64,000 nt of DNA, taken from contig NZ_JACNEP010000002.1 in assembly GCF_014270035.1 (NCBI RefSeq), positions 62,001 through 126,000 of the forward strand, read 5' to 3'. This DNA is from Neptunicella marina. GTDB lineage: Bacteria > Pseudomonadota > Gammaproteobacteria > Enterobacterales > Alteromonadaceae. A program made the translations under genes and the position numbers. Numbering within the stretch: the stretch's first letter is position 1; every line of letters starts with the position of its first letter. The notes below the pieces were generated by a model. The model searched no databases, was not told where the DNA came from, and was given only the letters and a program-made list of their open reading frames with translations. This document shows positions 35,565 to 44,188 of this stretch, one piece after another.

Positions 35565-35888
35565 GTGCCAAATATCCTATTCCTATGCAGCAAAAATAAA
35601 CTAAGAAGTCCAACGGCTGAGGCTGTGTTTAGTGATATTGAAGGCTGGAATGTTTATTCGGCGGGCATTAGCCATGATGCAGAGGTTCATGTTTCGTTAG
35701 AAGATATTGAGTGGGCTGATTACATATTTGTTATGGAGAATGTTCACAAGAAAAAGTTATCACAAAAATTTGGTAATGCTATTAACAGACAGCATGTGAT
35801 CTCTTTAGGTATTCCAGATGATTACGAATACATGGATGACGTTTTAATAGACATATTAAAATCTAAAGTACCTGAATATGTGAAATAA
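35565..35888 (+). CDS. Low-molecular-weight protein tyrosine phosphatase family protein
   Basis: This 107-residue protein starts at GTG with GGAG upstream. The N-terminal P-loop is CSKNKLRS, the CX5R(S/T) motif (Cys8, Arg14), following MPNILFL. The rest is short for the LMW-PTP fold (normally about 150) and lacks a clear DP(Y) acid motif; IPDDYEYMD near the end may supply it. Proteins of this size are found as orphan genes in integrons and genomic islands. It has lower G+C than its neighbours. Substrate unknown. Confidence 0.75.
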   Translation: MPNILFLCSKNKLRSPTAEAVFSDIEGWNVYSAGISHDAEVHVSLEDIEWADYIFVMENVHKKKLSQKFGNAINRQHVISLGIPDDYEYMDDVLIDILKSKVPEYVK

Positions 35889-36015
35889 GCGATTAACCAG
35901 CAAACTAATAACAAACGAATTAATAATTAGGATGATTTTTACCACTAGCACAACATACACATTTAAACCCAAAGGACTGAGCGTGAAAAAACTATGAATG
36001 GTAAAAGACCTACAA

Positions 36016-36040
36016 TAAAAAAGCCCACCTAACGGCGGGC
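36016..36040 (-). terminator. Terminator of the sigma/anti-sigma operon
   Basis: On the minus strand GCCCGCC pairs with GGTGGGC (one G-U pair) around GTTA and is followed by TTTTTT. It lies 37 bases after the last gene of the operon. Confidence 0.8.
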
Positions 36041-36076
36041 TCAAAACTATTGATAGCAAATCACGTTTTGGGAGAA

Positions 36077-37015
36077 TTAAAACATATAACTCTTGGCGGC
36101 TTTTAACAGTTGATCCTTAGTCATGCGTTCAGCGACACAGCTTTTAATATCCTTGTTGTTGAACACATAAACACGATCCAGGTCCTTATCATTTTCGTCT
36201 TCACCAAAGCCCTCAAGAATAAAACTGACATGCTCACCTTCTGGCATGGATTTAACCCCCATACCGTATTTACATAAGGTTTCGGCCACTGTGTCTTCAA
36301 ACTTAGCTAAAAAGGCGCGGGTGTTTTTCATCGCCATTTCTCTGCTGGCCTGCATGCTTTTTTGCTGCTCTGCTTCCAGTTTTGCCGCGTATTCATCAAT
36401 CTTTTTGCGTTTTTCGGCCAATTCCTGATTTTGCTTGTTTAGCTCGGCAATTTCCTGTTCCAGTTCTTTTTTATCTTCTGCATCAGCATGGCTCTTTTCA
36501 AACTCTATATCGCGACGACGACGCTCATATTCACGCTCATCCCAGCTAAGTTGACGACGTTCGTCACGTAATTCACGTAATTTGTCGCGGACATCACGCA
36601 TCGCATCTTTGGCATGTTCCATCGCCTCTTCCATTTCGTTCTCGAAATCATCGGTATCAAAGGTGATGACGATATTCTTTTCTGCCAGCTTTTCTTTAAC
36701 TTTTTGCCCGGGTACAGGGGCAACAGGTGCCACGGGGGCAGCGGGGAAAAACTCACGCAGGCTGCCAAAATCAAAGTTAAAATTCCAGCGGCTTTTGCTG
36801 GTGCTCACTTCAAATACCACGCCTTGATCAGCCAGATAGCTCATATCGAGATTGTGGAAACGGATCGCAGCTTTATCATTATTTTGCTGCAAGGACGTTT
36901 TTAAAATACTCGACATAATTTGCATGTCCTTGCTCAGTTCCGCCATTTGAGTGGCAGCACCCGCCGTGGTGGCAAACATTGCGGTGGTTAACAGGGTTAA
37001 AATTGATTTTTTCAT
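36077..37015 (-). CDS. Secreted coiled-coil protein of the sigma-factor operon, unrecognised
   Basis: This 312-residue protein has a signal peptide (SILTLLTTAMFATTAGA), then a globular part (AAIRFHNLDMSYLADQGVVFEVST) and a proline/alanine hinge (PAAPVAPVAPVPG). A long charged coiled coil follows at roughly residues 120-225, rich in Glu, Arg and Lys with heptad-like spacing. The C-terminal part holds two cysteines (CKYGMG and KSCVAE). It is encoded third in a minus-strand operon after an ECF sigma factor and an anti-sigma-like protein. It is possibly the effector or sensor of that envelope-stress circuit. No family recognised. Confidence 0.65.
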   Translation of the reverse strand: MKKSILTLLTTAMFATTAGAATQMAELSKDMQIMSSILKTSLQQNNDKAAIRFHNLDMSYLADQGVVFEVSTSKSRWNFNFDFGSLREFFPAAPVAPVAPVPGQKVKEKLAEKNIVITFDTDDFENEMEEAMEHAKDAMRDVRDKLRELRDERRQLSWDEREYERRRRDIEFEKSHADAEDKKELEQEIAELNKQNQELAEKRKKIDEYAAKLEAEQQKSMQASREMAMKNTRAFLAKFEDTVAETLCKYGMGVKSMPEGEHVSFILEGFGEDENDKDLDRVYVFNNKDIKSCVAERMTKDQLLKAAKSYMF

Positions 37016-37050
37016 TAGTATTACCTCTTAAAATCTGGCTTGTACCGGCA

Positions 37051-37686
37051 TTATTGCGCTGGACGACTAGCCGGTCTTTGATACAAATCCTGCTGTAAAT
37101 CGTTTAATTGCTTTGCGTAATAAAGCTGATCATCACTACGCTGGTCATTGATGTATTTAATCAGCTCAACAAAATCTTCACGGCGTTCTTCACGGTTTGC
37201 CGTAATCAAATAGTTACTTAGCTGTGCGTTTGTCTCTTTTTGCTGGTCAAACAATTGTTGTGATAGATCCTTCATTGCCAGTTGTTGTTGCTGTTCATAG
37301 GCATCGACCCTTTCATTGACCAGTTGCGCAATACGCTGCTCCTGCTGCTTACCGGCAAAACTCACAGTAAAACTGCCATCGGAGACATGAATATCCACTT
37401 TGAACAACACCATACAAATCGCTACAAATGACATTGCCATGGATAATCCCGACTGCCACTGCCAGCGCGAAGGTGTGACATTGGCCGCTTCAAACGTGGC
37501 TTCACGATTCCAGTTCGGCACCGGTTGCTGCTCGGTATGAGAAGCCTGATGCATAAAAGCACGGGCGGCTTGCATGCGCGCTGCCATTTCCGGCAGCTGT
37601 TCACATTGCTGCTCAAATTCGCGTTGTTGTGACGGACTTAATTTGCCATCCAACCAGCGTTCAAATTGTTGTTCGAGATCAGACAT
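37051..37686 (-). CDS. Putative anti-sigma factor (single membrane pass)
   Basis: This 211-residue protein starts at an ATG overlapping the sigma factor gene by 8 bases. Residues 1-50 form a zinc-less anti-sigma-like helical domain (LEQQFERWLDGKLSPSQQREFEQQCEQL). A membrane helix follows at ~80-100 (GLSMAMSFVAICMVLF), and the periplasmic remainder is a helical, Gln-rich region (ARSVNERVDAYEQQQ-like, NQRSDDQLYYAKQLND). The architecture and coupling to the ECF sigma gene support a membrane anti-sigma factor. The HxxxCxxC zinc motif is absent. Confidence 0.75.
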   Translation of the reverse strand: MSDLEQQFERWLDGKLSPSQQREFEQQCEQLPEMAARMQAARAFMHQASHTEQQPVPNWNREATFEAANVTPSRWQWQSGLSMAMSFVAICMVLFKVDIHVSDGSFTVSFAGKQQEQRIAQLVNERVDAYEQQQQLAMKDLSQQLFDQQKETNAQLSNYLITANREERREDFVELIKYINDQRSDDQLYYAKQLNDLQQDLYQRPASRPAQ

Positions 37687-38224
37687 ATTCCATCTCCACT
37701 ACTTGTTTTAACTTGTCCAGACCGCTGTATAAACGGGATTTCACCGTATTGGCTGAGATGCCCAGCTGGTCAGCGATTTCATCAAAGGTGAATTCGCCAA
37801 AAAATTTCAATTCAATTACCGCTTTTTGCGCAATCGGCAACACCTGCATGGCTTGCACCAGATTTTTATTTTGCAGGCTGGCCATATGTTCATCTTCGGT
37901 TGTTTGCTCGTGAGCGGTTTCAAGTTCCAGCTCATCATCTATGCTCTGCATCGGTTTTTTACGCCGGTAAAATTCAATAGTGCGGTAGTTAGCGATGCGG
38001 AATAACCAGCTTTTAAAACTGCTTTCTCCACGAAAGCTTTGCAGGCTTCTAAATACAGAGATAAAAATATCCTGCATTAAGTCCATGGCATCGTCACTAT
38101 TCCCCACCATTCGCAGACCATAGTTATATATTTGTTTTTCATAGCGTTTAATAAGTTTGCACCAGGCGCCTTTATTGCCTTTTAGTGCCTTATTAATCAG
38201 CTTTTCATCGGTTTGTTCGAACAC
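37679..38224 (-). CDS. ECF-type RNA polymerase sigma factor
   Basis: This 181-residue sigma factor carries region 2 (residues ~15-85: WCKLIKRYEKQIYNYGLRMVGNSDDAMDLMQDIFISVFRSLQSF, ending in SSFKSWLFRIANYRTIEFYRR) and region 4 (~120-170: KAVIELKFFGEFTFDEIADQLGISANTVKSRLYSGLDKLK). Region 1.1 and 3 are absent, as in ECF factors. It heads a three-gene operon with an anti-sigma-like protein and a secreted coiled-coil protein. An A/T-rich palindrome lies 76-106 bases upstream of its start; autoregulation is possible. Confidence 0.9.
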   Translation of the reverse strand: MFEQTDEKLINKALKGNKGAWCKLIKRYEKQIYNYGLRMVGNSDDAMDLMQDIFISVFRSLQSFRGESSFKSWLFRIANYRTIEFYRRKKPMQSIDDELELETAHEQTTEDEHMASLQNKNLVQAMQVLPIAQKAVIELKFFGEFTFDEIADQLGISANTVKSRLYSGLDKLKQVVEMEYV

Positions 38225-38299
38225 TCAACTGCAGTCCTTTGGTGTTTTTTTGTTTTCGTTTGTCATTAAAGTCGAGCCGGGTTTAAAAATAGTTTGAAT

Positions 38300-38330
38300 A
38301 GATTTAAAAAAATTTAAATTTTTTAAATCT
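38300..38330. repeat. A/T-rich near-palindrome upstream of the sigma operon
   Basis: A 31-base sequence beginning AGATTTAAAA and ending TTTTAAATCT reads almost the same on both strands, off by one base in the centre. It lies between the divergent sigma factor and methyltransferase genes. It could be an operator or simply a flexible A/T tract. Confidence 0.4.
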
Positions 38331-38420
38331 TACAAAATGAGAGTTTCAACGTCCTGCCATTCATCTTGTATTGTTTGGTCTGTATACTGCCGTGCTAATT
38401 TTCACCATAGTTGATAATCC

Positions 38421-38933
38421 ATGTCAGACAATAAGGTTACTATCGGGCTTGTTAATCCCAAAAGTCCAGCCAATGTTGGCAGCATTTTAAGGGCTGCGGG
38501 CTGCTTTGGTGCCAATAAGGTACTATACAGCGGTCAGCGCTATGCGCGCGCTAAAGCCTTTCATACCGATACCAAAAATGCGCAAAGTGCCATTCCAACA
38601 CAAGCGGTGGATGATTTATCCCAACATATTCCCGCAAATGCAACTGTGGTGGGTATTGAATTGGTCGAAGGTGCTGAAGTATTAATCGATTTTCAACACC
38701 CCGAAAACGCATTTTATGTGTTTGGACCAGAAGACGGTTCTTTAACTCAGGAACAATTAAATTGGTGTGACAAGGTGGTTTATCTGCCCACCAAAGGTTG
38801 TTTGAATCTGGCCGCCACCGTTAATGTGGTGCTGTATGACAGAGCAGCTAAACACCCCGACACACCGCGCGACGATGAATTAATCAGGCAAAGTCGCGAT
38901 ACCAATAATCGCGTAAAAGTCATCAAAAAATAG
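38421..38933 (+). CDS. TrmH-family RNA methyltransferase
   Basis: This 170-residue SPOUT methyltransferase has motif 1 at the N-terminus (IGLVNPKSPANVGSILRAAGCFGA), motif 2 (FYVFGPEDGSLTQE) near residue 100 and motif 3 (YLPTKGCLNLAATVNVVLYD) near residue 130, which binds S-adenosylmethionine in a trefoil knot. It resembles TrmH/SpoU-type enzymes acting on tRNA or rRNA ribose. It lacks an N-terminal RNA-binding domain, being about the size of TrmL. The exact target base is not determined. It begins the operon with the PPIase and HupE genes, 17 bases apart. Confidence 0.9.
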   Translation: MSDNKVTIGLVNPKSPANVGSILRAAGCFGANKVLYSGQRYARAKAFHTDTKNAQSAIPTQAVDDLSQHIPANATVVGIELVEGAEVLIDFQHPENAFYVFGPEDGSLTQEQLNWCDKVVYLPTKGCLNLAATVNVVLYDRAAKHPDTPRDDELIRQSRDTNNRVKVIKK

Positions 38934-38950
38934 CTACAACAAAAAGGCTC

Positions 38951-39790
38951 ATGATGTTAAACAAAATAATAAAAGATCCCTTACTGCACTTTGTCATTTT
39001 AGGTGCAGCGCTATTTGCACTAAATCAGTTATCTGGTGAAGAAGAGCAGGATAACCTGATTGAGGTTAATGCAAATACGGTTGCACAGTTAATTAATAAC
39101 TGGCATCAAACCCATGATGAAACGCCTAACAACAAACAGCTGCAACAGCTGATAGATGATTACATCAAACAACAGGTGTTATACCGCGAAGCTATCGCGC
39201 AAGGTTTGGATCAAAACGACCCTGTTATCACTGAACGTTTAGTGCAAAAGCTTAGCGACCAGATTGAAGGCTTTACTCCAGCCACCGAACCAAGCGAACA
39301 ACAGCTAAAAGATTTTTATCAGCAGCATACAGAGTTATTTAAAACCGATGCGCAAATTAGCTTCCAACAGGCGTTTATCAATCCGGCTAAACACGATGAT
39401 ATTCAAGCCACCGCGCAAAGCTGGTTATCCCAGCTACGCGCAGATGATCAGTTAGTGTTAGGCGACCAGCGCGGTTTTAAAAATGCATTTCGTGATTTAA
39501 CTTATGCACGTGCAGTCAGTTTGTTTGGTGATGCCTTTGCCACACAATTATTTAATTTAACTGGTGATAGCTGGCAGGGTCCGGTGCAATCGCAAAATGG
39601 TCTGCACCTTGTACGTATTGTAAATAAAACCGACTCTCTATTACCGGCTTTTGAGCAAATTCGCGATGCGGTTGCCATTGCCTATCAAAATCAGTTACGC
39701 CGGCAGGCAATTGACGATTATTATAAAAGTTTAAAAAGTGAGTTTGTAATTAAACGCAACGATTTAACCGCAACCGGAGCTGCTCAATAA
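38951..39790 (+). CDS. Peptidylprolyl isomerase-like membrane-anchored protein
   Basis: This 279-residue protein is anchored by an N-terminal helix (PLLHFVILGAALFALNQL). It has a SurA/PpiD-like N-terminal helical chaperone region (LINNWHQTHDETPNNKQLQQLIDDYIKQQVLYREAIAQGLDQND) and a parvulin-type domain (DAQISFQQAFINPAKHDDI, then GDSWQGPVQSQNGLHLVRIVNK). The parvulin motif GPVxSxxGLHLV is present. It likely folds or guards a periplasmic partner, perhaps HupE, whose gene overlaps its stop by one base. Pairing of such a PPIase with HupE is seen in other gammaproteobacteria. Confidence 0.85.
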   Translation: MMLNKIIKDPLLHFVILGAALFALNQLSGEEEQDNLIEVNANTVAQLINNWHQTHDETPNNKQLQQLIDDYIKQQVLYREAIAQGLDQNDPVITERLVQKLSDQIEGFTPATEPSEQQLKDFYQQHTELFKTDAQISFQQAFINPAKHDDIQATAQSWLSQLRADDQLVLGDQRGFKNAFRDLTYARAVSLFGDAFATQLFNLTGDSWQGPVQSQNGLHLVRIVNKTDSLLPAFEQIRDAVAIAYQNQLRRQAIDDYYKSLKSEFVIKRNDLTATGAAQ

Positions 39791-40761
39791 TGCGCTGGCT
39801 TAAATATTTATGCCTGGTGCTTTTACCATGGCATGCCGCGGCAGATGAAATTAAGCCGGGGTTTTTATCCTTGCTTGAACAGGCTGACAATCAATATCAG
39901 GTGAGTTTTACCATTCCGTTTCACAGCAGCTTACCCTTAGCAATCAGCGCCGAGTTTCCTGCTGGATGTGAAAAAACACCAGTTGTTACCCTGCCTGGCA
40001 ACAATAGAGTAACTCTAAAATATCAGCTTAAATGCTCGCATACTTTAGGTGGTGAGCAGCTGACAATTAAAGGTTTACAACTAACTGCCACCGATGTGTT
40101 ATTGCGCGTGGAATGGCTAAACGGTGAGTTAAATATGCAGCGCTTTACGCCGCAACAAACCTCACTCAGCCTGGATAAACCGGGTGACAGTGCGGCTATA
40201 GCCGGACATTACACTGTAATGGGCATTGAGCATATATTGATTGGCTGGGATCACCTGTTGTTTATACTGTGTCTGGTGTTTATTGCGCGTCAGCCCAAAC
40301 GCATTATCGTCACCGCAACCGGTTTTACTCTGGCACATTCACTCACTCTGGTGGCCACCTCGTTAAACTGGGTGAGCGTGCCCATTGCACCGGTTGAAGC
40401 GGTAATAGCACTGAGTATTTTATTTTTAGCCACAGAGCTGTGTAAACATCATCGCAACAGCCTGACCTGGCGATATCCGGCGTTGGTAGCCAGCACGTTT
40501 GGCTTAATTCACGGTTTTGGTTTTGCGTCGGTACTCAGTGATTTAGGTTTGCCAGAGCAAGGCTTTGCGATTGCCTTGTTGTTCTTTAACGTCGGCGTTG
40601 AATTAGGCCAGCTGATATTTATCGCCTTTTTACTTTGTGTGGCGTGGTTGTATATGCGTTTTTTACCGGTCAACGTACGTTTAAGCGAACAACTCACAGC
40701 CTATTTTGTTGGCAGTATCAGTGCCTTTTGGGTAATTGAGCGAACCTTAAGTTTTATATAA
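39790..40761 (+). CDS. HupE/UreJ family membrane protein
   Basis: This 323-residue protein has a signal peptide-like start (YLCLVLLPWHAAADE), a periplasmic beta-rich domain to about residue 135, and then a HupE/UreJ membrane unit. That unit has the conserved MGIEHILIGWDHLLFILCLVFI, TGFTLAHSLTL and STFGLIHGFGFASVLSDLGLP blocks with their histidine/aspartate residues. HupE and UreJ are linked to nickel uptake, but the extended form with a periplasmic domain is not well characterised. It overlaps the PPIase stop by one base. It is followed by a bidirectional terminator. Confidence 0.9.
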   Translation: MRWLKYLCLVLLPWHAAADEIKPGFLSLLEQADNQYQVSFTIPFHSSLPLAISAEFPAGCEKTPVVTLPGNNRVTLKYQLKCSHTLGGEQLTIKGLQLTATDVLLRVEWLNGELNMQRFTPQQTSLSLDKPGDSAAIAGHYTVMGIEHILIGWDHLLFILCLVFIARQPKRIIVTATGFTLAHSLTLVATSLNWVSVPIAPVEAVIALSILFLATELCKHHRNSLTWRYPALVASTFGLIHGFGFASVLSDLGLPEQGFAIALLFFNVGVELGQLIFIAFLLCVAWLYMRFLPVNVRLSEQLTAYFVGSISAFWVIERTLSFI

Positions 40762-40773
40762 AAAGGCACAATC

Positions 40774-40803
40774 AAAAAAGCCCCTTACACGGGGCTTTTT
40801 TAT
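40774..40803. terminator. Bidirectional terminator between hupE and the porin gene
   Basis: AAAAAAGCCCC and GGGGCTTTTT pair around TTACAC. The A and T tracts on both flanks let it stop transcription in both directions. Confidence 0.9.
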
Positions 40804-40811
40804 GAAAAAAC

Positions 40812-41723
40812 TTAGAACTTCTGCTCAAGACCAATAGCCAGCCAGTCGGAATCGGGATCGTTTTCCATATTACGATCAGCATAAAACGCAAAGAGTTTGG
40901 TATTTTTGCCCAAACTATAATCCGCGCCAACGGAAATCACTTTATCATCTTCCAGTGTCTGAATTTGTGCCTTGTAGGTTAGTTTATCAACTGCATAAGC
41001 GGCACTAACCAAATAACCATTTTTGGATACCCCGGTATCAACAGCTTCCTGACGTTGAAAAATGGCGCCAATTTTCAGGTCATCCAGTTTAGTTTGCATA
41101 CTCACCCGGGTGGTGTCGTACCCTTTAACATCAAAGTCGACACCAACAGCAGCAAAAACTTTGCTTTTCTTAAGCAATTTGTCGCCATACATTAAGGATA
41201 CCGAAGAAGCACTGTCACCATCAGCTGACTCCTCTGCCACATAGGTTGCACCGACTGAAAAGTCCCCCAGTTTAGGTGAGACGTAAGTCACAGTGTCACT
41301 TAACCGGTTTTCACCTTTCCATAACTTTCCGATATCCATTTCCAGATGATTAAACTGATCGATTTTGCCCTGCGCCTGTTTAAGCATGGTATCGTTGCGG
41401 CCAATAAGGACCTTACCGAATCCCCCCTGCAAACCAATATACTGGTTACGTCCGGTAATATTATCTCCACCTGAAAGGTCAGTTACATCCACCTTCCATT
41501 CAAGGTGATAAATAGCCTTAAGGCCATCATCCAAATCGTAAGTGCCTTTCACACCTACACGGCTATTATTGCTTTTGGTTTCAGTAAAGCGGCCATCTCC
41601 GTCATCCGTGCTTTGAAAGGTGACATTCACCAAACCAAAAAAATCAACGGGATCATCATTGGCCAGAACAGGCATGGCGCTACTTAACAGGGCGGGTGCT
41701 AACAATAAGCGTGATACATTCAT
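40812..41723 (-). CDS. Gram-negative outer-membrane porin
   Basis: I start at the ATG at 41723, with AGAGGA 8 bases upstream; the longer frame adds 10 non-signal residues. The 303-residue product has a signal peptide (LLLAPALLSSAMPVLA) and then the trimeric porin pattern, FFGLVNVTFQSTDD at the start, NSRVGVKGTYDLDDGLKAIYHLEW, GLQGGFGKVLIGRNDT and a C-terminal phenylalanine (DWLAIGLEQKF). Substrate selectivity cannot be read. It lies next to the Pit phosphate transporter; a Pho-regulated role is possible but a Pho box is not clear (a weak ATGTCAT half-site at 41826-41832). Confidence 0.9.
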   Translation of the reverse strand: MNVSRLLLAPALLSSAMPVLANDDPVDFFGLVNVTFQSTDDGDGRFTETKSNNSRVGVKGTYDLDDGLKAIYHLEWKVDVTDLSGGDNITGRNQYIGLQGGFGKVLIGRNDTMLKQAQGKIDQFNHLEMDIGKLWKGENRLSDTVTYVSPKLGDFSVGATYVAEESADGDSASSVSLMYGDKLLKKSKVFAAVGVDFDVKGYDTTRVSMQTKLDDLKIGAIFQRQEAVDTGVSKNGYLVSAAYAVDKLTYKAQIQTLEDDKVISVGADYSLGKNTKLFAFYADRNMENDPDSDWLAIGLEQKF

Positions 41724-41881
41724 CAGAGGGTCCTCTTGATCGTCACATTTCAAGAAAAAACTAAATTTATCAGCGCATTAATTAAAAATATCTGCGTGTC
41801 AAATTGGCACAAATATTACCATAAAATGACATTTTTATTTCTTTTTTATTACATTATTTGTGTAATTTATAAGCTATCAAA

Positions 41882-41919
41882 AATAAAAAAGCTGACAAAA
41901 CTTACGCTTTGTCAGCTTT
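41882..41919 (-). terminator. Terminator after pit
   Basis: AAAGCTGACAAA pairs perfectly with TTTGTCAGCTTT around an eight-base loop; a T-rich run follows in the minus direction. It is 22 bases after the transporter stop. Confidence 0.88.
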
Positions 41920-41941
41920 AAAATTGAATTGAGACGAACGT

Positions 41942-43210
41942 TTAAGCTACAAAGATCGTCTTAGTAATATAGAAAAAGATTATAGATAGTCCAGCGCCAA
42001 CCGGTAATGTGATTACCCAGCTTACAACGATATTACGTACAACACCCAGATTTAATGCAGCAATACCACGTGCCATACCAACACCTAAAACCGCTCCAAC
42101 TAAGGTTTGAGTAGTAGAAATAGGCAAACCTGTACCTGATGCGATAACCACCGTACTGGCTGCTGCAAGCTCAGCCGCAAAACCACGACTTGGTGTTAAG
42201 TGCGTAATGCCTTTACCTATGGTTTGAATAACACGATGACCGAATAACGCCAGACCAGCCACTATGCCTAAACCACCTAATGGCAGGATCCACCACACCA
42301 GAGCTGCTTTCTTGGCAATTTCACCACCACTGTTAACCACATTTACCACAGCAGCCAACGGACCAATGGCATTAGCCACATCGTTAGAGCCATGCGCAAA
42401 TGCCATACAACATGCAGTGACCACCATTAAAATAGCAAACACTTTTTCCACACTGACAAATTGCAGCGAGTGGTCATTTGAGGGGTCAAACTTAATACGG
42501 TTGATAAACAAACGCCCAACGACACCAACAACCACTGCGATAGCAATCGCGATAAGGATGTCTTCACCTGCGGGAATATGTAATCCAACGTGTTTTAATC
42601 CTTTTTTGATGGTCACCAGTGACAGTACAAAGCCTGCCAGTCCCATATAAAAAGGCACATAACGTTTGGCATTTTTAAACGGACTATCGGTATCAAAAAT
42701 TAAACGCTGGGCGCTCATAAAGATGAGATAGGCAATAATGCCCGATATAGCCGGTGTTACAATCCAGCTACCAACAATACCGCCCACTTTACTCCAGATA
42801 ACCGCATCAGCGTTGACACCCACAGCGGCAAAACCAATAATCGCACCGATAATAGAGTGTGTAGTTGAAACCGGCCAACCAAGATAGGATGCGACCGCCA
42901 GCCATAATCCAGCAGCCAACAAGGCTGAGATCATGCCGAACACCAGTAACTCAGGTTGATCAACAAAATATGCACTGTCGATGATACCTTTACGAATAGT
43001 AGAGGTAACTTCACCACCAGCCAGATAAGCTCCGGCAAATTCAAATACCATAGCGATAATAATGGCTTGTTTGATGGTTAGCGCTTTAGAGCCAACCGAG
43101 GTTCCCATTGCATTGGCCACATCGTTTGCACCAATACCCCAGGCCATTAAAAAGCCCACAATCGCAGCTACGCCAATTAGCATAGCGCCGTAAGTTGATA
43201 ATATATCCAT
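41942..43210 (-). CDS. pit: Inorganic phosphate transporter, Pit family
   Basis: This 422-residue symporter has about ten helices and the two inverted family motifs GANDVANAMGTSVGSKAL near residue 27 and HGSNDVANAIGPLAAVVN near residue 270. A short soluble loop lies in between (SAQRLIFDTDSPFKNAKRYVP). PiT proteins carry metal-phosphate or sodium-phosphate into the cell with low affinity. The gene follows the PhoU-like partner by 14 bases and they form a two-gene operon. No Pho box was found upstream of that operon, which fits constitutive low-affinity uptake. Confidence 0.95.
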   Translation of the reverse strand: MDILSTYGAMLIGVAAIVGFLMAWGIGANDVANAMGTSVGSKALTIKQAIIIAMVFEFAGAYLAGGEVTSTIRKGIIDSAYFVDQPELLVFGMISALLAAGLWLAVASYLGWPVSTTHSIIGAIIGFAAVGVNADAVIWSKVGGIVGSWIVTPAISGIIAYLIFMSAQRLIFDTDSPFKNAKRYVPFYMGLAGFVLSLVTIKKGLKHVGLHIPAGEDILIAIAIAVVVGVVGRLFINRIKFDPSNDHSLQFVSVEKVFAILMVVTACCMAFAHGSNDVANAIGPLAAVVNVVNSGGEIAKKAALVWWILPLGGLGIVAGLALFGHRVIQTIGKGITHLTPSRGFAAELAAASTVVIASGTGLPISTTQTLVGAVLGVGMARGIAALNLGVVRNIVVSWVITLPVGAGLSIIFFYITKTIFVA

Positions 43211-43224
43211 CGATAATTGCTCGT

Positions 43225-43902
43225 TTAATCAGCTAACATTAACTCGAGACGTGACCCGACTCGCTCGGAGATATCGGCGAGATCACCTACCCACTCGATA
43301 ATGTTGTATAAGAATATAACGTCTACAGGATTGAGTGATGACTCCAGTTTGCGTAACTGTTGACGCAATTTAACCTGCATCACGTCGGTATCATCTTCGA
43401 TTTTGTCCAATTCCTGAATCATACCTTCAACCAGACGGACCTCGCGTCCTTTAAAGCCTGCTTCAAGTAATTCATCCAGTTCATTGATAACAATTTTTGC
43501 TTGATTGGTTGCATCCAGACAACGATTCAAATAAGCACGAAAGTCGTCTTGCATGGCGTGTGGGATTTCCAGTTCCCTGCCAACTACCCGTCCGGAAATA
43601 TCTTTGGATTTATTGGCAATTTTGTCTTGCTGTGTCAATAAATCCAAAATGTCCTGGCGATTAATCGGCATAAAAATACCGCCTGGCAAACTCATACGTA
43701 GATCACGCTTTAATGTGTCCGCCTGCTTTTCCATTTGAGATATAGTTCTTTGTTGTTCAACGGCTGTTGGCCAGTCTTTTTCAAAAACAGCATCAAAAAA
43801 CGATACGAGTCCCTGCGAACATTGGTGAACCACATTAATGTGTTCTTCCAGTGGTTTTAGTGGTGATTTTGCAAACACCCCTAGAAATGAATTTGATGGC
43901 AT
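43225..43902 (-). CDS. PhoU-like (TIGR00153/DUF47) Pit accessory protein
   Basis: From the ATG at 43902 the protein has 225 residues. Helical PhoU-type repeats include LEEHINVVHQCSQGLVSFFDAVFEKDW, EKQADTLKRDLRMSLPGGIFMPINRQDILDLLTQQDKIANKSKDI and the C-terminal FLYNIIEWVGDLADISERVGSRLELML. Proteins of this type are almost always encoded before a Pit transporter and are thought to regulate it. An in-frame start further upstream (43953) adds 17 residues without a ribosome-binding site. Confidence 0.92.
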   Translation of the reverse strand: MPSNSFLGVFAKSPLKPLEEHINVVHQCSQGLVSFFDAVFEKDWPTAVEQQRTISQMEKQADTLKRDLRMSLPGGIFMPINRQDILDLLTQQDKIANKSKDISGRVVGRELEIPHAMQDDFRAYLNRCLDATNQAKIVINELDELLEAGFKGREVRLVEGMIQELDKIEDDTDVMQVKLRQQLRKLESSLNPVDVIFLYNIIEWVGDLADISERVGSRLELMLAD

Positions 43903-44188
43903 AATAACCTCGTTTTGACTCTTGTTTAGTCGGGGCGCATCATACAACAACATGCCCCTAAAACCCAGAAAAATGGCTTATTTACGGCATTTAATTGTAC
44001 ACCAACTTTTCCAAAGCCAGTTCAGTTTAAGAAATGCTATAGTTGCACAAAATCATCCTAATTTAATGTACATTTTGCATTAAATTAACTAGGGTCTGTT
44101 TAACGTTATTCCGGGGTGTTGTGTTGGTGTATTTTTGCACGACAAAAACATCCATCCCCTGTATTTTCCTTTTGCACAGTGAGGTGTT

